DNA from: Bacteroidales bacterium UBA6431
Lineage (GTDB): Bacteria > Bacteroidota > Bacteroidia > Bacteroidales > UBA932
DNA: 18,905 bases
Direction of reading: 5' to 3'
NCBI GenBank assembly: GCA_002439095.1
Contig: DJOT01000006.1
Location: forward strand, 1 to 18,905
The notes under the pieces are model-generated. The model was not told where the DNA came from and searched no databases. It saw only the letters and a list, made by a program, of their open reading frames with translations. How positions within the stretch are numbered: position 1 is the first letter of the stretch; each line of letters begins with the position of its first letter. Positions 1 through 7,988 of the stretch are shown piece by piece. The position numbers and the translations under genes were made by a program.

Positions 1-52
1 AGTGTCAAAGATGGAAATATAACAATAAATTAACATATCGCAGCCCGAAATG

Positions 53-84
53 TTTGGCCGATTGCCGGGGAAACACTACCTTTG
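53..84 (+). promoter_or_regulatory. Bacteroidetes-type promoter for the receptor operon
   Basis: TTTG at 53-56 is followed after 20 bases by TACCTTTG at 77-84. This exactly fits the Bacteroidetes primary-sigma consensus (TTTG at -33, TAnnTTTG at -7). Transcription would start near 90, leaving a leader of about 90 nt before the receptor start codon at 183. It is the best-formed promoter in the window. Confidence 0.7.
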
Positions 85-136
85 CGGCGTTTTTTAGCAG
101 TGATGAATAAAGAAAGTCAAAATACCGATAAATTCG

Positions 137-144
137 TATATTTG
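137..144 (+). promoter_or_regulatory. possible second promoter (-7 element only)
   Basis: TATATTTG at 137-144 matches the TAnnTTTG -7 consensus and lies 38 bases before the receptor ATG. The -33 region expected near 113-116 reads AAAG, a poor match, so this is a weaker or alternative start compared with the site at 53-84. Confidence 0.4.
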
Positions 145-182
145 TGCGCGGAAAATCTATCACTTTATTATTATAAAACGGT

Positions 183-3100
183 ATGAAAAAAACAATCAAA
201 AGCCTTTTGCTGTCTTTTGCGGCAATGCTTTTCGTTATCTCGGCTTCGGCCCAGGTAACTACCTCATCCCTGAACGGTCAGGTGACTGACTCCAAGGGTG
301 AGACTCTGCCGGGCGCGGCCGTGGTCGCAGTCCACACGCCTTCAGGTACACAGTACCATGCGATTGTCAACGCTGAAGGCCGCTATTTCATCAACGGTAT
401 GCGTGCCGGCGGTCCTTACACCGTAGAGGTGAGCTGCCTTGGTTACCAGACCGTGACTTTCACCGACGTCACTCTCCAGCTCGGTGAGCCTGCGCAGCTC
501 GACGCCTATCTCAACGACGACAAGGAGATGCTCTCCGAGGCCATCGTGGTCTCTTCTGCAGCTTCCAAGTTCGCAATCGAGAAGACCGGCGCCTCAACCA
601 ACATCAACAGCCGCCAGATCACAGCTCTTCCTACTGTGAGCAGGAGCCTTACCGATCTCACCCGTCTTTCTCCTTACGGAGGCGACGGCATGACTTTCAG
701 CGGTTCAGACGGACGTACGGCCAATGTCACCGTGGACGGTGCCGACTTCAACAATAACTTCGGACTCAGCTCTGGTCTCCCTGGCGGCGGCAATCCTATT
801 TCCATCGAGGCCATCCAGGAGGCGCAGGTTGTGATATCCCCTTACGATGTCCGCCAGACCAACTTCATCGGAGGTGGTATGAATATGGTGACCAAGTCCG
901 GTACCAACACCTTCAGGGGATCCGCCTACGTATATCATAACAACGAGAACATGCGCGGCAACACTGTCGCCGGTCAAGAGATAGCCGGCGCCCGTGACAC
1001 CGACCGCAGCACGACATACGGCTTCACCCTCGGCGGACCTGTCGTCAAGAACAAGCTCTTCTTCTTCGTCAACGCAGAGTACACAACCTCTCCTTCTGTG
1101 GCAGTGCGCTGGAGGGCTTCCGAGGACGGCGTGGGTGACGAGACCAAATATCTCTCATACGCCTCAGTTGCTGATATGGAGAGAGTTTCTGCTTTTGTAA
1201 AGGAGAAGTATGGCTACGACACAGGTTCCTACACCGACTTCCCTTCTGATGAGAGCAATCAGAAACTTCTTGCCCGCATCGACTGGAACATCAATGACAA
1301 CAACAAGCTTGCCCTGCGTTACAACTACACCAACAACACCTATTGGCAGGCTCCTAACGCATCCTCAATGGACGGCGGTACCCGTTCCGCTTATGGACGT
1401 ACCTCTCTCTATTCCATGTCGTATGCGAACTCCATGTACTCGATGAACAATCTTGTACATACCGCTTCCCTCGATCTCAACAGCAAGATTTCCGACAGGC
1501 TCAGCAACCAGTTCCTCGCCACCTTCTCAAAACTTGACGATGTCCGCGGCACCAACTCCGACGAGTTCCCGTTCATTGACATCCAGGACGGCAGCGGCAA
1601 TAACGTGCAGTACATGTCTCTCGGTTACGAGCTCTTCACCAAGAACAACGCTGTGCACAATACTGTGGTCAACATCAAGGACGACCTCACATACTACTAT
1701 GGCAACCACAAGATCATGGGCGGTGTGAGCTACGAGTACCAGATGGCCGACAACGCCTACATGCGCAACGGTACCGGTTACTACCGCTACGCCAGCGTAG
1801 ACGACTTCATCAACGGTGCAGCCCCTGAGGTTGTATGTCTCACCTACGGCTACGACGGCGAGACCAATCCTGCAGCCCGCGTAAGGTTCAACAAGCTCGG
1901 CGCATACGTTCAGGACGACTGGAACGTGACCCCGAACTTCAAGCTCACCGCCGGTCTCCGTCTTGACGGTCTCTTCTTTGACAACTCCGACCTGATGACC
2001 AACAACGCCATCCTTGGTCTCACCTACTACGACAGCAAGGGCGGCGAGCGCCATATCGACACCGGCACCTGGCCGAAGGGCAGGGTGACCGTATCCCCTC
2101 GTGTCGGCTTCAACTGGGATGTCTTCGGCAACAAAGTTCTCAAGGTGCGCGGCGGTACAGGCTTCTTCTCAGGCCGTCTGCCTCTCGTGTTCTTCACCAA
2201 CATGCCGACCAACTCAGGTATGGTCCAGTATCAGGCCCAGCTCAATGCCAAGAGTGTTGATATGAACCAGTTCGCCGGCGGTCTCGTTACAGACGCCAAC
2301 GGCAAGGCCACCACTGCCGCCCTCTACGACAAGCTCGTCTCAATGGGCTATCCGAGCACCATCACCCCTGAAACCGGCACCAAGCCGTCTTCAATCTCTG
2401 CTGTTGACCCTAACTTCAAGATGCCTCAGGTATGGAAGACCTCCCTGGCCATCGACTACAGCTTCCCGACCTCATTCCCGTTCTCTGTGACTGCCGAGGG
2501 TATCTTCAACAAGACTATCAATGGCGTGATGGTATCTGACTGGAGCATGATGCCTGTCGAGGGCTTCGCAAGGTTCAACGGCGTTGACAACCGTCCTGTG
2601 TTCCCTTCTCCGTTCCGCAACGGCACCAAGGCCTTCGTCCTTGAGAACACCAACAAGGGTTACGGTTATCTCGCCAGTCTCACTGTCAACATGCGCCCTG
2701 TGGAGAACCTCTCTTTCATGGCTTCCTACACCCGTTCCGCTTCCAAGGAGATCACCAGCATGCCTGGCTCCGCAGCCGAGTCCGCATTCACTTATGTCCC
2801 TACCTACGAGGGACCTAACAACATCAAACTCCATAATTCAGCTAACGTGACACCGGACCGTGTTGTTGCTTCCCTTACCTACGATGACAAGAGCAACAAC
2901 CACTACAGCTTCATCTACGAAGGCAAGAGGGGCGGTTATGGTTATAACTACTCATATATGCTTGTCAACGACATGAACGGCGACGGCTACAGCTACGACG
3001 CCCTCTACATCCCTACCGACGAGCAGGTGGCCAACAACGAGTTCCGCTTCGTCTCAGAGGATGACAAGACCCGTTTCATGGACTATGTCCACAAGGACAG

Positions 3101-3470
3101 CTACCTCAGCAAGCATCAGGGCGAATATGCCGAGGCTTACAGTGTGTACTCTCCTTGGTTCCACAGGCTTGACTTCAGCTACAAGCATGACTTCAAGGTT
3201 CGTGTAGGCAGCAGCACCAACACCCTGCAGCTCAACCTCGATATCAAGAACGTGCTCAACCTCTTCAACTCCAACTGGGGTGTGAGAAAAGTCATCAACC
3301 CTGACATCACTGATGCACGTATCCTCAAGTACGAGGGTGCGGACGCTGAGGGGTATGCGACTTTCTCTACTCCTAAGGCCGTCAGCGGAAGTCTTGAGAC
3401 TTTCACTCCGAACTATGTCATCGGCCAGTGGTGGTACGCTTCTGTGGGAATCAAGTATATGTTTAACTAA
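183..3470 (+). CDS. Oar-like TonB-dependent receptor with carboxypeptidase-regulatory-like domain
   Basis: A 1095-residue outer-membrane receptor, presumed to import a bound ligand using TonB/ExbBD energy. Visible parts in order: a signal peptide (residues 1-23, cleavage after ASA); a carboxypeptidase-regulatory-like beta-sandwich (about 27-112, with the NGQVTDSKGETLPGA and NAEGRYFINGM signatures); a plug domain (about 120-240, with VTVDGADFNNNFG and a GGGMNMVTKSGTN stretch); and a long beta-barrel rich in aromatic/Asn strands that ends in an aromatic C-terminus (IKYMFN). The overall pattern matches the Oar/TonB receptor group rather than SusC, and no SusD gene follows. It is the first gene of a two-gene unit, with an OB-fold lipoprotein 18 bases downstream and then a terminator. 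The ATG at 183 was chosen because it directly precedes a classic KK-hydrophobic signal peptide. The ligand cannot be read from the sequence; the neighbour suggests nucleic acid or a related polymer, which is inference. Confidence 0.93.
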   Translation: MKKTIKSLLLSFAAMLFVISASAQVTTSSLNGQVTDSKGETLPGAAVVAVHTPSGTQYHAIVNAEGRYFINGMRAGGPYTVEVSCLGYQTVTFTDVTLQLGEPAQLDAYLNDDKEMLSEAIVVSSAASKFAIEKTGASTNINSRQITALPTVSRSLTDLTRLSPYGGDGMTFSGSDGRTANVTVDGADFNNNFGLSSGLPGGGNPISIEAIQEAQVVISPYDVRQTNFIGGGMNMVTKSGTNTFRGSAYVYHNNENMRGNTVAGQEIAGARDTDRSTTYGFTLGGPVVKNKLFFFVNAEYTTSPSVAVRWRASEDGVGDETKYLSYASVADMERVSAFVKEKYGYDTGSYTDFPSDESNQKLLARIDWNINDNNKLALRYNYTNNTYWQAPNASSMDGGTRSAYGRTSLYSMSYANSMYSMNNLVHTASLDLNSKISDRLSNQFLATFSKLDDVRGTNSDEFPFIDIQDGSGNNVQYMSLGYELFTKNNAVHNTVVNIKDDLTYYYGNHKIMGGVSYEYQMADNAYMRNGTGYYRYASVDDFINGAAPEVVCLTYGYDGETNPAARVRFNKLGAYVQDDWNVTPNFKLTAGLRLDGLFFDNSDLMTNNAILGLTYYDSKGGERHIDTGTWPKGRVTVSPRVGFNWDVFGNKVLKVRGGTGFFSGRLPLVFFTNMPTNSGMVQYQAQLNAKSVDMNQFAGGLVTDANGKATTAALYDKLVSMGYPSTITPETGTKPSSISAVDPNFKMPQVWKTSLAIDYSFPTSFPFSVTAEGIFNKTINGVMVSDWSMMPVEGFARFNGVDNRPVFPSPFRNGTKAFVLENTNKGYGYLASLTVNMRPVENLSFMASYTRSASKEITSMPGSAAESAFTYVPTYEGPNNIKLHNSANVTPDRVVASLTYDDKSNNHYSFIYEGKRGGYGYNYSYMLVNDMNGDGYSYDALYIPTDEQVANNEFRFVSEDDKTRFMDYVHKDSYLSKHQGEYAEAYSVYSPWFHRLDFSYKHDFKVRVGSSTNTLQLNLDIKNVLNLFNSNWGVRKVINPDITDARILKYEGADAEGYATFSTPKAVSGSLETFTPNYVIGQWWYASVGIKYMFN

Positions 3471-3488
3471 TTTTCAGAGCAGAATAAT

Positions 3489-5090
3489 ATGAAACTCAGA
3501 TATTTATTCACTGCGATCCTCTCTTCCGCGCTTCTTTTCGCCGGATGTGAGAAAGAAGAGCCTGTGGGATCGCTCGACAACATAAGCCTCTCTCAGACTT
3601 ATGTCTCAATCCCTGAGGCGGGCGGCACCGTGACTGTCACCCTCAATGCGACTGAGGACTGGGCCTTTGTCCTGACCGAGAAGGGAAAGGACAAGGATGG
3701 CAAGGAAGTGGATGTGCCTACGATTCCTGACTGGCTTACCGTCACTCCGACCTCCGGATCAGACGGAGAGACTACTCTTTCATTCTCCGCTGACGCTGTC
3801 TCTGGCGGCCACGAGGTTGCCCTCAAGATCAATGCCGGCTCCAATACCCAGCAGCTCATCGTCCGTCAGGGCGAGATCGCCGCGGTGTCCGCTACTGTAG
3901 CGGAGGCTCTTGCCGGCACTGATGGCAAAACTTACAAGATCAAGGGTACTGTTACAAATCTCTACAATACTAAGTACGGCAACTATTATCTTGTTGACGA
4001 AACAGGCACGATTCTCATCTACGGTACTCTTGATGCCAAAGGAAATCAGGCAAATTTTGCCAGCCTCAAGATCGAGGAGGGAGATTTGCTGGAAGTTTCC
4101 GGTCCTAGGAGCACATACAGTGGTTCTCCTCAACTTAAGGATGTAACCGTCCTAAGCATCACTAAGTCCCTCATCAAGGTTCTCACTCCGGCTCTCGAAG
4201 GGCCTGTTGCCAAGACCGGCGCGACTGTCGAGGTCAAGGTGGCCCACAAGGGCGAGGGCGGAGCACGCGTGTCCATCCCTGAGGCTGATACCGAGTGGAT
4301 CTCCTACGTGTCTGCCGAGTTCAGCAAGGGCGTCCCATCCAAGATTGTCCCTAATCCTGCTGACACCACAACCTTCAAGTTCGACATCCGCGCCAACGAG
4401 GCCGGCAAGCGCGCTTCCGATTTGTCATTCACTTCCGGCACCACTACCGTGAAGTACACCATCGAGCAGGAAGGGTCCATCATCGATGCTGATGCCGCCA
4501 CTATCAATGCGGCTCCGGACGGCACCACCCAGTACCGTCTCACTGGATACATCAGCAAGATGGCAAATACTGCCTATGGTAATTACAACATCGCTGATGC
4601 GACCGGTTCTGTCTATGTCTACGGAACTCTCAACGAGAAGGGCGAGTCCAAGAAATTCGAGGCTATGGGCATCTCCGAGGGTGACATCATCACAGTGGTA
4701 GGTCCTAAGCAGTCCTATAAGGGCAGTCCTCAGCTTAAGGACGTGAGCGTGGAGTCATTCAAGAAGGTGACCGGGGCTACTGTCAGCGAGTTCCTCGCAG
4801 CAGCTGTCAAGAGTGATGTCTACTATCGCCTGAGCGGTACTGTAAGCGGCCTTAAGGACGGCGATAAATATGGCAACTTCGACTTGACCGATGCCAAGGG
4901 TGACAAGGTCTATGTCTATGGCCTTCTCGCTGGCTGGGGCGGCCCTAAGAAGGAGTTCCAGAAACTCGGCATCAAGAACGGCGACACCGTTACCATTGTC
5001 GGCGTTCGCGCCGCATACACCAATAAGGACGGAGTGACTACCGATCAGGTAGGCAGCGCCTTCCTCGTATCCCATACGGCAGCGAAATAA
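3489..5090 (+). CDS. lipoprotein with BACON-like domains and three OB-fold repeats
   Basis: A 533-residue lipoprotein. The signal peptide ends in LFAGC with the lipid-carrying Cys at residue 20. It is followed by acidic EKEE, which resembles the Bacteroidetes surface-export signal, so an outer-face location is likely. A BACON-type Ig-like domain spans about 30-128 (ITS-like start, WLTVTPTSG, IVRQG end), and a second Ig/BACON-like domain about 231-330. Three OB-fold units of the kind seen in Bacillus YhcR lie at about 133-228, 330-425 and 428-530. Each carries YxxxGxV, a YGNY/YGNF strand, a VYVYG strand, a GD-V-V-G turn, and KQSYKGSPQLKD or an equivalent. OB folds of this kind often bind nucleic acids. 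No catalytic motif is seen. It probably works with the receptor just upstream. The role in nucleic acid capture is inferred; a generic surface adhesin is the alternative. Confidence 0.85.
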   Translation: MKLRYLFTAILSSALLFAGCEKEEPVGSLDNISLSQTYVSIPEAGGTVTVTLNATEDWAFVLTEKGKDKDGKEVDVPTIPDWLTVTPTSGSDGETTLSFSADAVSGGHEVALKINAGSNTQQLIVRQGEIAAVSATVAEALAGTDGKTYKIKGTVTNLYNTKYGNYYLVDETGTILIYGTLDAKGNQANFASLKIEEGDLLEVSGPRSTYSGSPQLKDVTVLSITKSLIKVLTPALEGPVAKTGATVEVKVAHKGEGGARVSIPEADTEWISYVSAEFSKGVPSKIVPNPADTTTFKFDIRANEAGKRASDLSFTSGTTTVKYTIEQEGSIIDADAATINAAPDGTTQYRLTGYISKMANTAYGNYNIADATGSVYVYGTLNEKGESKKFEAMGISEGDIITVVGPKQSYKGSPQLKDVSVESFKKVTGATVSEFLAAAVKSDVYYRLSGTVSGLKDGDKYGNFDLTDAKGDKVYVYGLLAGWGGPKKEFQKLGIKNGDTVTIVGVRAAYTNKDGVTTDQVGSAFLVSHTAAK

Positions 5091-5113
5091 TTCCTGACGC
5101 ATCATAATCCTTT

Positions 5114-5145
5114 AAGACCGGCCCTCAAAAGGCCGGTCTTTTTTT
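5114..5145 (+). terminator. rho-independent terminator
   Basis: A perfect 10-bp stem (AAGACCGGCC at 5114-5123 with GGCCGGTCTT at 5131-5140) closes a 7-nt loop and runs into a 7-T tract (5139-5145). It lies 23 bases after the OB-fold lipoprotein stop and ends the receptor-lipoprotein transcription unit, insulating it from the ATPase gene downstream. Confidence 0.92.
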
Positions 5146-5190
5146 ACGGGGCATATCCTCGAAAAAGTCCCGGTTTGACCCCTTTAAAAT

Positions 5191-5240
5191 GCGGAATTAT
5201 TCTCAAAAAACCGCTTCAAATTCCGGAATAATTCTCAATA
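5191..5240 (+). repeat. direct repeat pair upstream of the DUF4143 ATPase
   Basis: GGAATTATTCTCAA (5193-5206) recurs as GGAATAATTCTCAA (5225-5238), offset 32 bases, about three helical turns. The pair sits just upstream of the ATPase promoter. Related modules occur at 17171-17219 and 18768-18801, beside other accessory genes in this window. It could be an operator array or part of a mobile cassette boundary. Confidence 0.6.
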
Positions 5241-5241
5241 G

Positions 5242-5273
5242 TATGGCTAATGTGCTGATTTTATGTATATTTG
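5242..5273 (+). promoter_or_regulatory. promoter of the DUF4143 ATPase gene
   Basis: TATATTTG at 5266-5273 is a perfect -7 element. TATG at 5242-5245, 20 bases upstream, differs from the TTTG -33 element by one base. Transcription would begin near 5280, giving a very short leader before the ATG at 5294. The gene therefore appears independently expressed from the operon upstream. Confidence 0.6.
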
Positions 5274-5293
5274 TAAAAATAGTATAAAACGTA

Positions 5294-6670
5294 ATGTTAT
5301 ACAGAAAATACGCGTCACGTCTGGAGGGATTTCTCCGCAATGAGCCGAACAAGATTCTCTTGGTCAATGGGGCCAGACAGATCGGCAAGTCTTATCTGAT
5401 AAGGTATGTCGGGAGCAGCCTCTTCAAGAATTTCATCGAGATCAACCTGAAGGCTGACAAGGAAGGAGAAGGGATTTTTGCATCAGTCCGGAGCAAGGAA
5501 GATTTTTATCTCCAGTTGGGAGCCATTGCCGGAGATAAACTTGGTGGTCGTGACGATACTCTCGTTTTTCTTGACGAGATCCAGAGTTACCCGCATCTTA
5601 TGACCATGCTGAAGTTTCTCAATGAGGATGGTCGTTTCAGGTATATTGCCAGCGGTTCTGAATTGGGGGTTGCTTTGGCTCAAACTCCATCTGTGCCGAT
5701 AGGCAGCATCGCCATGGAACAGATGTATCCACTTGATTTTGAGGAGTTCCTTCTGGCGATGGGCTGCGGTCAGGAAACGATAGACGGGGTACGTGATTAT
5801 TTCTCGGCCGGGAAGTCGCTAAACGATTCCATGCATAATTATATGCTCGGGCAGTTCAGAATCTACCTTCTTGTCGGTGGAATGCCGGATGCTGTGAACA
5901 AGTTCATAGAAACCCGGAATATGGCTCAAGTGCGTCGGATTCAGAATGACATCCATACTTTGTACGGTATTGACGCTTCCCAGTATGACACTGAAAAAAA
6001 ACTGGTGATCAGGAAGGTCTACGACATGATTCCGTCAAACATGGAGAACAAGAAAAAGAGAATAGTTGTCAAGAATATAGAGAAGACTGCCGGGCACAGG
6101 CGATTCAGCGATTATGCCGATGAGTTTGAATATCTTGTCAACTCCGGGGTTGCGCTTTCTGTGCAGGCGGTAAGCAATCCGAAGTTTCCTCTGATTGAAT
6201 CCGGAACCAAAAATCTCATCAAACTTTACCTGAGTGATGTGGGGATTCTTTCCGGTCTTCTGTATGGCCTGAATATCAATGCGATACTTAGCGATGAGCG
6301 CAGTGTCAATCTTGGCTCGCTCTATGAGTCTGTAGTGGCACAGGAACTCCATGCACATGGCTTTTCTCTGTATTATTATGACAATAAACAACGTGGAGAG
6401 GTGGATTTCCTGGTCGATGACTATGATGCCCTTTCGGTACTTCCGGTTGAAGTGAAATCCGGGAAGGACTATAAAGTGCACAGTGCCCTTGATTCGTTCG
6501 TCTCAATTCCTGACTATCATGTCAAGAGGGCTGTCGTCTTGAGCAATGAACAAAGTGTTCATGAGAAAAACGGAATAACCTATCTTCCTATCTATTATGT
6601 GATGTTTCTCAAAGAGGATAATGCCCCGGAAGGCAGCCTTGTCATTCCGGAACTGACGCTGCCGCAATGA
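5294..6670 (+). CDS. AAA-type ATPase with DUF4143 domain
   Basis: A 458-residue protein of the widespread AAA ATPase/DUF4143 family, whose cellular role is not established. The N-terminal ATPase carries Walker A GARQIGKS (residues 26-33), Walker B TLVFLDEIQ with D94-E95, and an ASGSELG sensor stretch near 118. The C-terminal half is DUF4143 and ends in a PDDEXK-like nuclease-fold signature, with D371 in GEVDFLV and E386-V-K388 in PVEVKSG. Length and motifs are normal for the family, so the gene looks intact. It is flanked by a terminator and by the next lipoprotein's promoter, has its own promoter and upstream direct repeats, and its bases are visibly A/T-richer than its neighbours. These signs fit horizontal acquisition. 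A second, truncated DUF4143 gene lies at 16475-17167. Confidence 0.9.
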   Translation: MLYRKYASRLEGFLRNEPNKILLVNGARQIGKSYLIRYVGSSLFKNFIEINLKADKEGEGIFASVRSKEDFYLQLGAIAGDKLGGRDDTLVFLDEIQSYPHLMTMLKFLNEDGRFRYIASGSELGVALAQTPSVPIGSIAMEQMYPLDFEEFLLAMGCGQETIDGVRDYFSAGKSLNDSMHNYMLGQFRIYLLVGGMPDAVNKFIETRNMAQVRRIQNDIHTLYGIDASQYDTEKKLVIRKVYDMIPSNMENKKKRIVVKNIEKTAGHRRFSDYADEFEYLVNSGVALSVQAVSNPKFPLIESGTKNLIKLYLSDVGILSGLLYGLNINAILSDERSVNLGSLYESVVAQELHAHGFSLYYYDNKQRGEVDFLVDDYDALSVLPVEVKSGKDYKVHSALDSFVSIPDYHVKRAVVLSNEQSVHEKNGITYLPIYYVMFLKEDNAPEGSLVIPELTLPQ

Positions 6671-6706
6671 TTTCGCTTAAGTGATAAAAGTAAGACGAAA
6701 AAGAGT

Positions 6707-6714
6707 TATCTTCG
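6707..6714 (+). promoter_or_regulatory. possible promoter -7 element for the 6753 lipoprotein
   Basis: TATCTTCG differs from TAnnTTTG at one position and would place the transcription start near 6721, about 30 bases before the lipoprotein ATG. No good TTTG is seen at the -33 position, so this is tentative. It fits the need for a promoter after the independently transcribed ATPase gene. Confidence 0.35.
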
Positions 6715-6752
6715 CAGACTGGATAGCAAGAGACTGTATTTTTATACAAAAT

Positions 6753-7988
6753 ATGAAGACAAAACATTTTTTCCTGGCCGCGGCGGCACTCATTTCCGCG
6801 CTTGTGGCCTGCCAGAAGAAGACCGAGGATCTCGGTCCTGAAAAAGTAGAAATCAACACTGCGGAAGTCTCTCTCCCGGCTGACGGAGGCGAGGCGACCG
6901 TAAATCTTACAGCGACGGTGGACTGGAAAGCCCAGATCCCTGCCGAAGCTCAGGAATGGCTGGTGGTGGCCCCTGAAGAGGGCTCAGCCTCAGCATCCGC
7001 CCAGACCGTGAAGGTCAAGGCTCTCAAGAACGACGGCTATGACCGAAGCGCAGAAGTAGTGTTCGCCGGTGGAAGCCATAAGGCAAGCCTCAGCCTCAAG
7101 CAGACAGGAGCGAAAGGCGCAGAGGACGACGGCAAGATCACCAAGCCCGAGTCTGCCACCAAGGTGACTGTCAAGGAGTTCCTCTCCAAGGAAGTCAGCT
7201 CAAAGGTGTGGTATGAACTTACCGGAAGCATCAGCAGCATAGCCGGCGCCACCTACGGCAACTTCTATCTCAAGGATGAGACCGGAGAAGTCTACATCTA
7301 TGGCCTTGTCAAAGAGTGGGCTGACGGCGAGAACGACCAGTCATTCGGATCAATAGGCCTCAAGGAAGGCGACATCGTCACCATCTGGACTCTCCGCGGA
7401 GAGTATCAGGGTACAGCCCAGGGCGGCGGCTCCTCCACTTCCGGCGGTGCCCCTGCGATTTACAAGTCCCACAAGGCTGGCACAGGTGAGACCTATCCTG
7501 CCGGGACTGTCATACTGTCGTTCCCGGATGAGAACAGCGCGAACAACAAGGTCAACGGCTACGATGATCCGTGGACAGCCAAGATCGGCACGGACTCTTT
7601 CACTATGACCGGTTTTAATAACTACAATTGGGACGGTTGGACTTACATCCGTTGCGGACGCAAGAAAGCGGCGTCTATGGCTTCCATAGCTGGTACGACC
7701 CCGATTGCAGCAAAAGTAACCAAGGTGCTGATGCGTCTGGACAAGGTGACTGCCGCTGATGTCAACTCCATCAAGTTGGCTGTCTACTCTGACAAGGATT
7801 TTGCAAAGGAGGTCTGCACTCTTGACCCGGATGGCGCTATCACCCAGGGCGAGATGAGTTTCACCGTCCCTGCCGCCTCTCAGGCTGCCGGCCTTTACTA
7901 CAAGCTCACCTTCGACTGCAAAATGAGCAGCGAGGGCAAGAACGGTTTTATCCAGATTTCAAAAGTAATCTATGTGGCCGCTGAATAA
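6753..7988 (+). CDS. lipoprotein with BACON domain, OB-fold and C-terminal beta-sandwich
   Basis: A 411-residue lipoprotein. The frame is open from 6681, but the ATG at 6753 was chosen because it starts an ideal lipoprotein signal (hydrophobic core, ALVAC with Cys20). The longer form would bury that signal behind 24 charged residues. A BACON domain spans about 32-119. A single OB-fold unit spans about 137-220 (YELTGSIS, YGNFYLKDETG, VYIYG, LKEGDIVTIW), closely resembling the third OB unit of the 3489-5090 protein. A C-terminal region of about 248-411 looks like a jelly-roll or carbohydrate-binding-type beta-sandwich (VILSFPDENSANN near its start, IQISKVIYV at its end). No catalytic residues are recognised. 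The stop codon overlaps the start of the nuclease gene by 17 bases, so the two are probably translationally coupled and act together. Nucleic acid binding is inferred from the fold and the neighbour. Confidence 0.85.
   Translation: MKTKHFFLAAAALISALVACQKKTEDLGPEKVEINTAEVSLPADGGEATVNLTATVDWKAQIPAEAQEWLVVAPEEGSASASAQTVKVKALKNDGYDRSAEVVFAGGSHKASLSLKQTGAKGAEDDGKITKPESATKVTVKEFLSKEVSSKVWYELTGSISSIAGATYGNFYLKDETGEVYIYGLVKEWADGENDQSFGSIGLKEGDIVTIWTLRGEYQGTAQGGGSSTSGGAPAIYKSHKAGTGETYPAGTVILSFPDENSANNKVNGYDDPWTAKIGTDSFTMTGFNNYNWDGWTYIRCGRKKAASMASIAGTTPIAAKVTKVLMRLDKVTAADVNSIKLAVYSDKDFAKEVCTLDPDGAITQGEMSFTVPAASQAAGLYYKLTFDCKMSSEGKNGFIQISKVIYVAAE

Noticed and set aside
1527..2054. A 175-codon minus-strand frame inside the receptor gene
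   Set aside because: Val/Gly-rich composition typical of the complement of a G/C-ending coding sequence; no motif, and the plus-strand receptor is unambiguous.
183..5090. SusC/SusD glycan-uptake pair
   Set aside because: The receptor is Oar-like, and the partner has BACON/OB-fold domains with none of the helical TPR-type features of SusD proteins.
6681..6752. Longer N-terminus for the 6753 lipoprotein
   Set aside because: The extra 24 residues are charged and would block the clear lipoprotein signal peptide that starts at 6753; a likely promoter element also falls inside this stretch.
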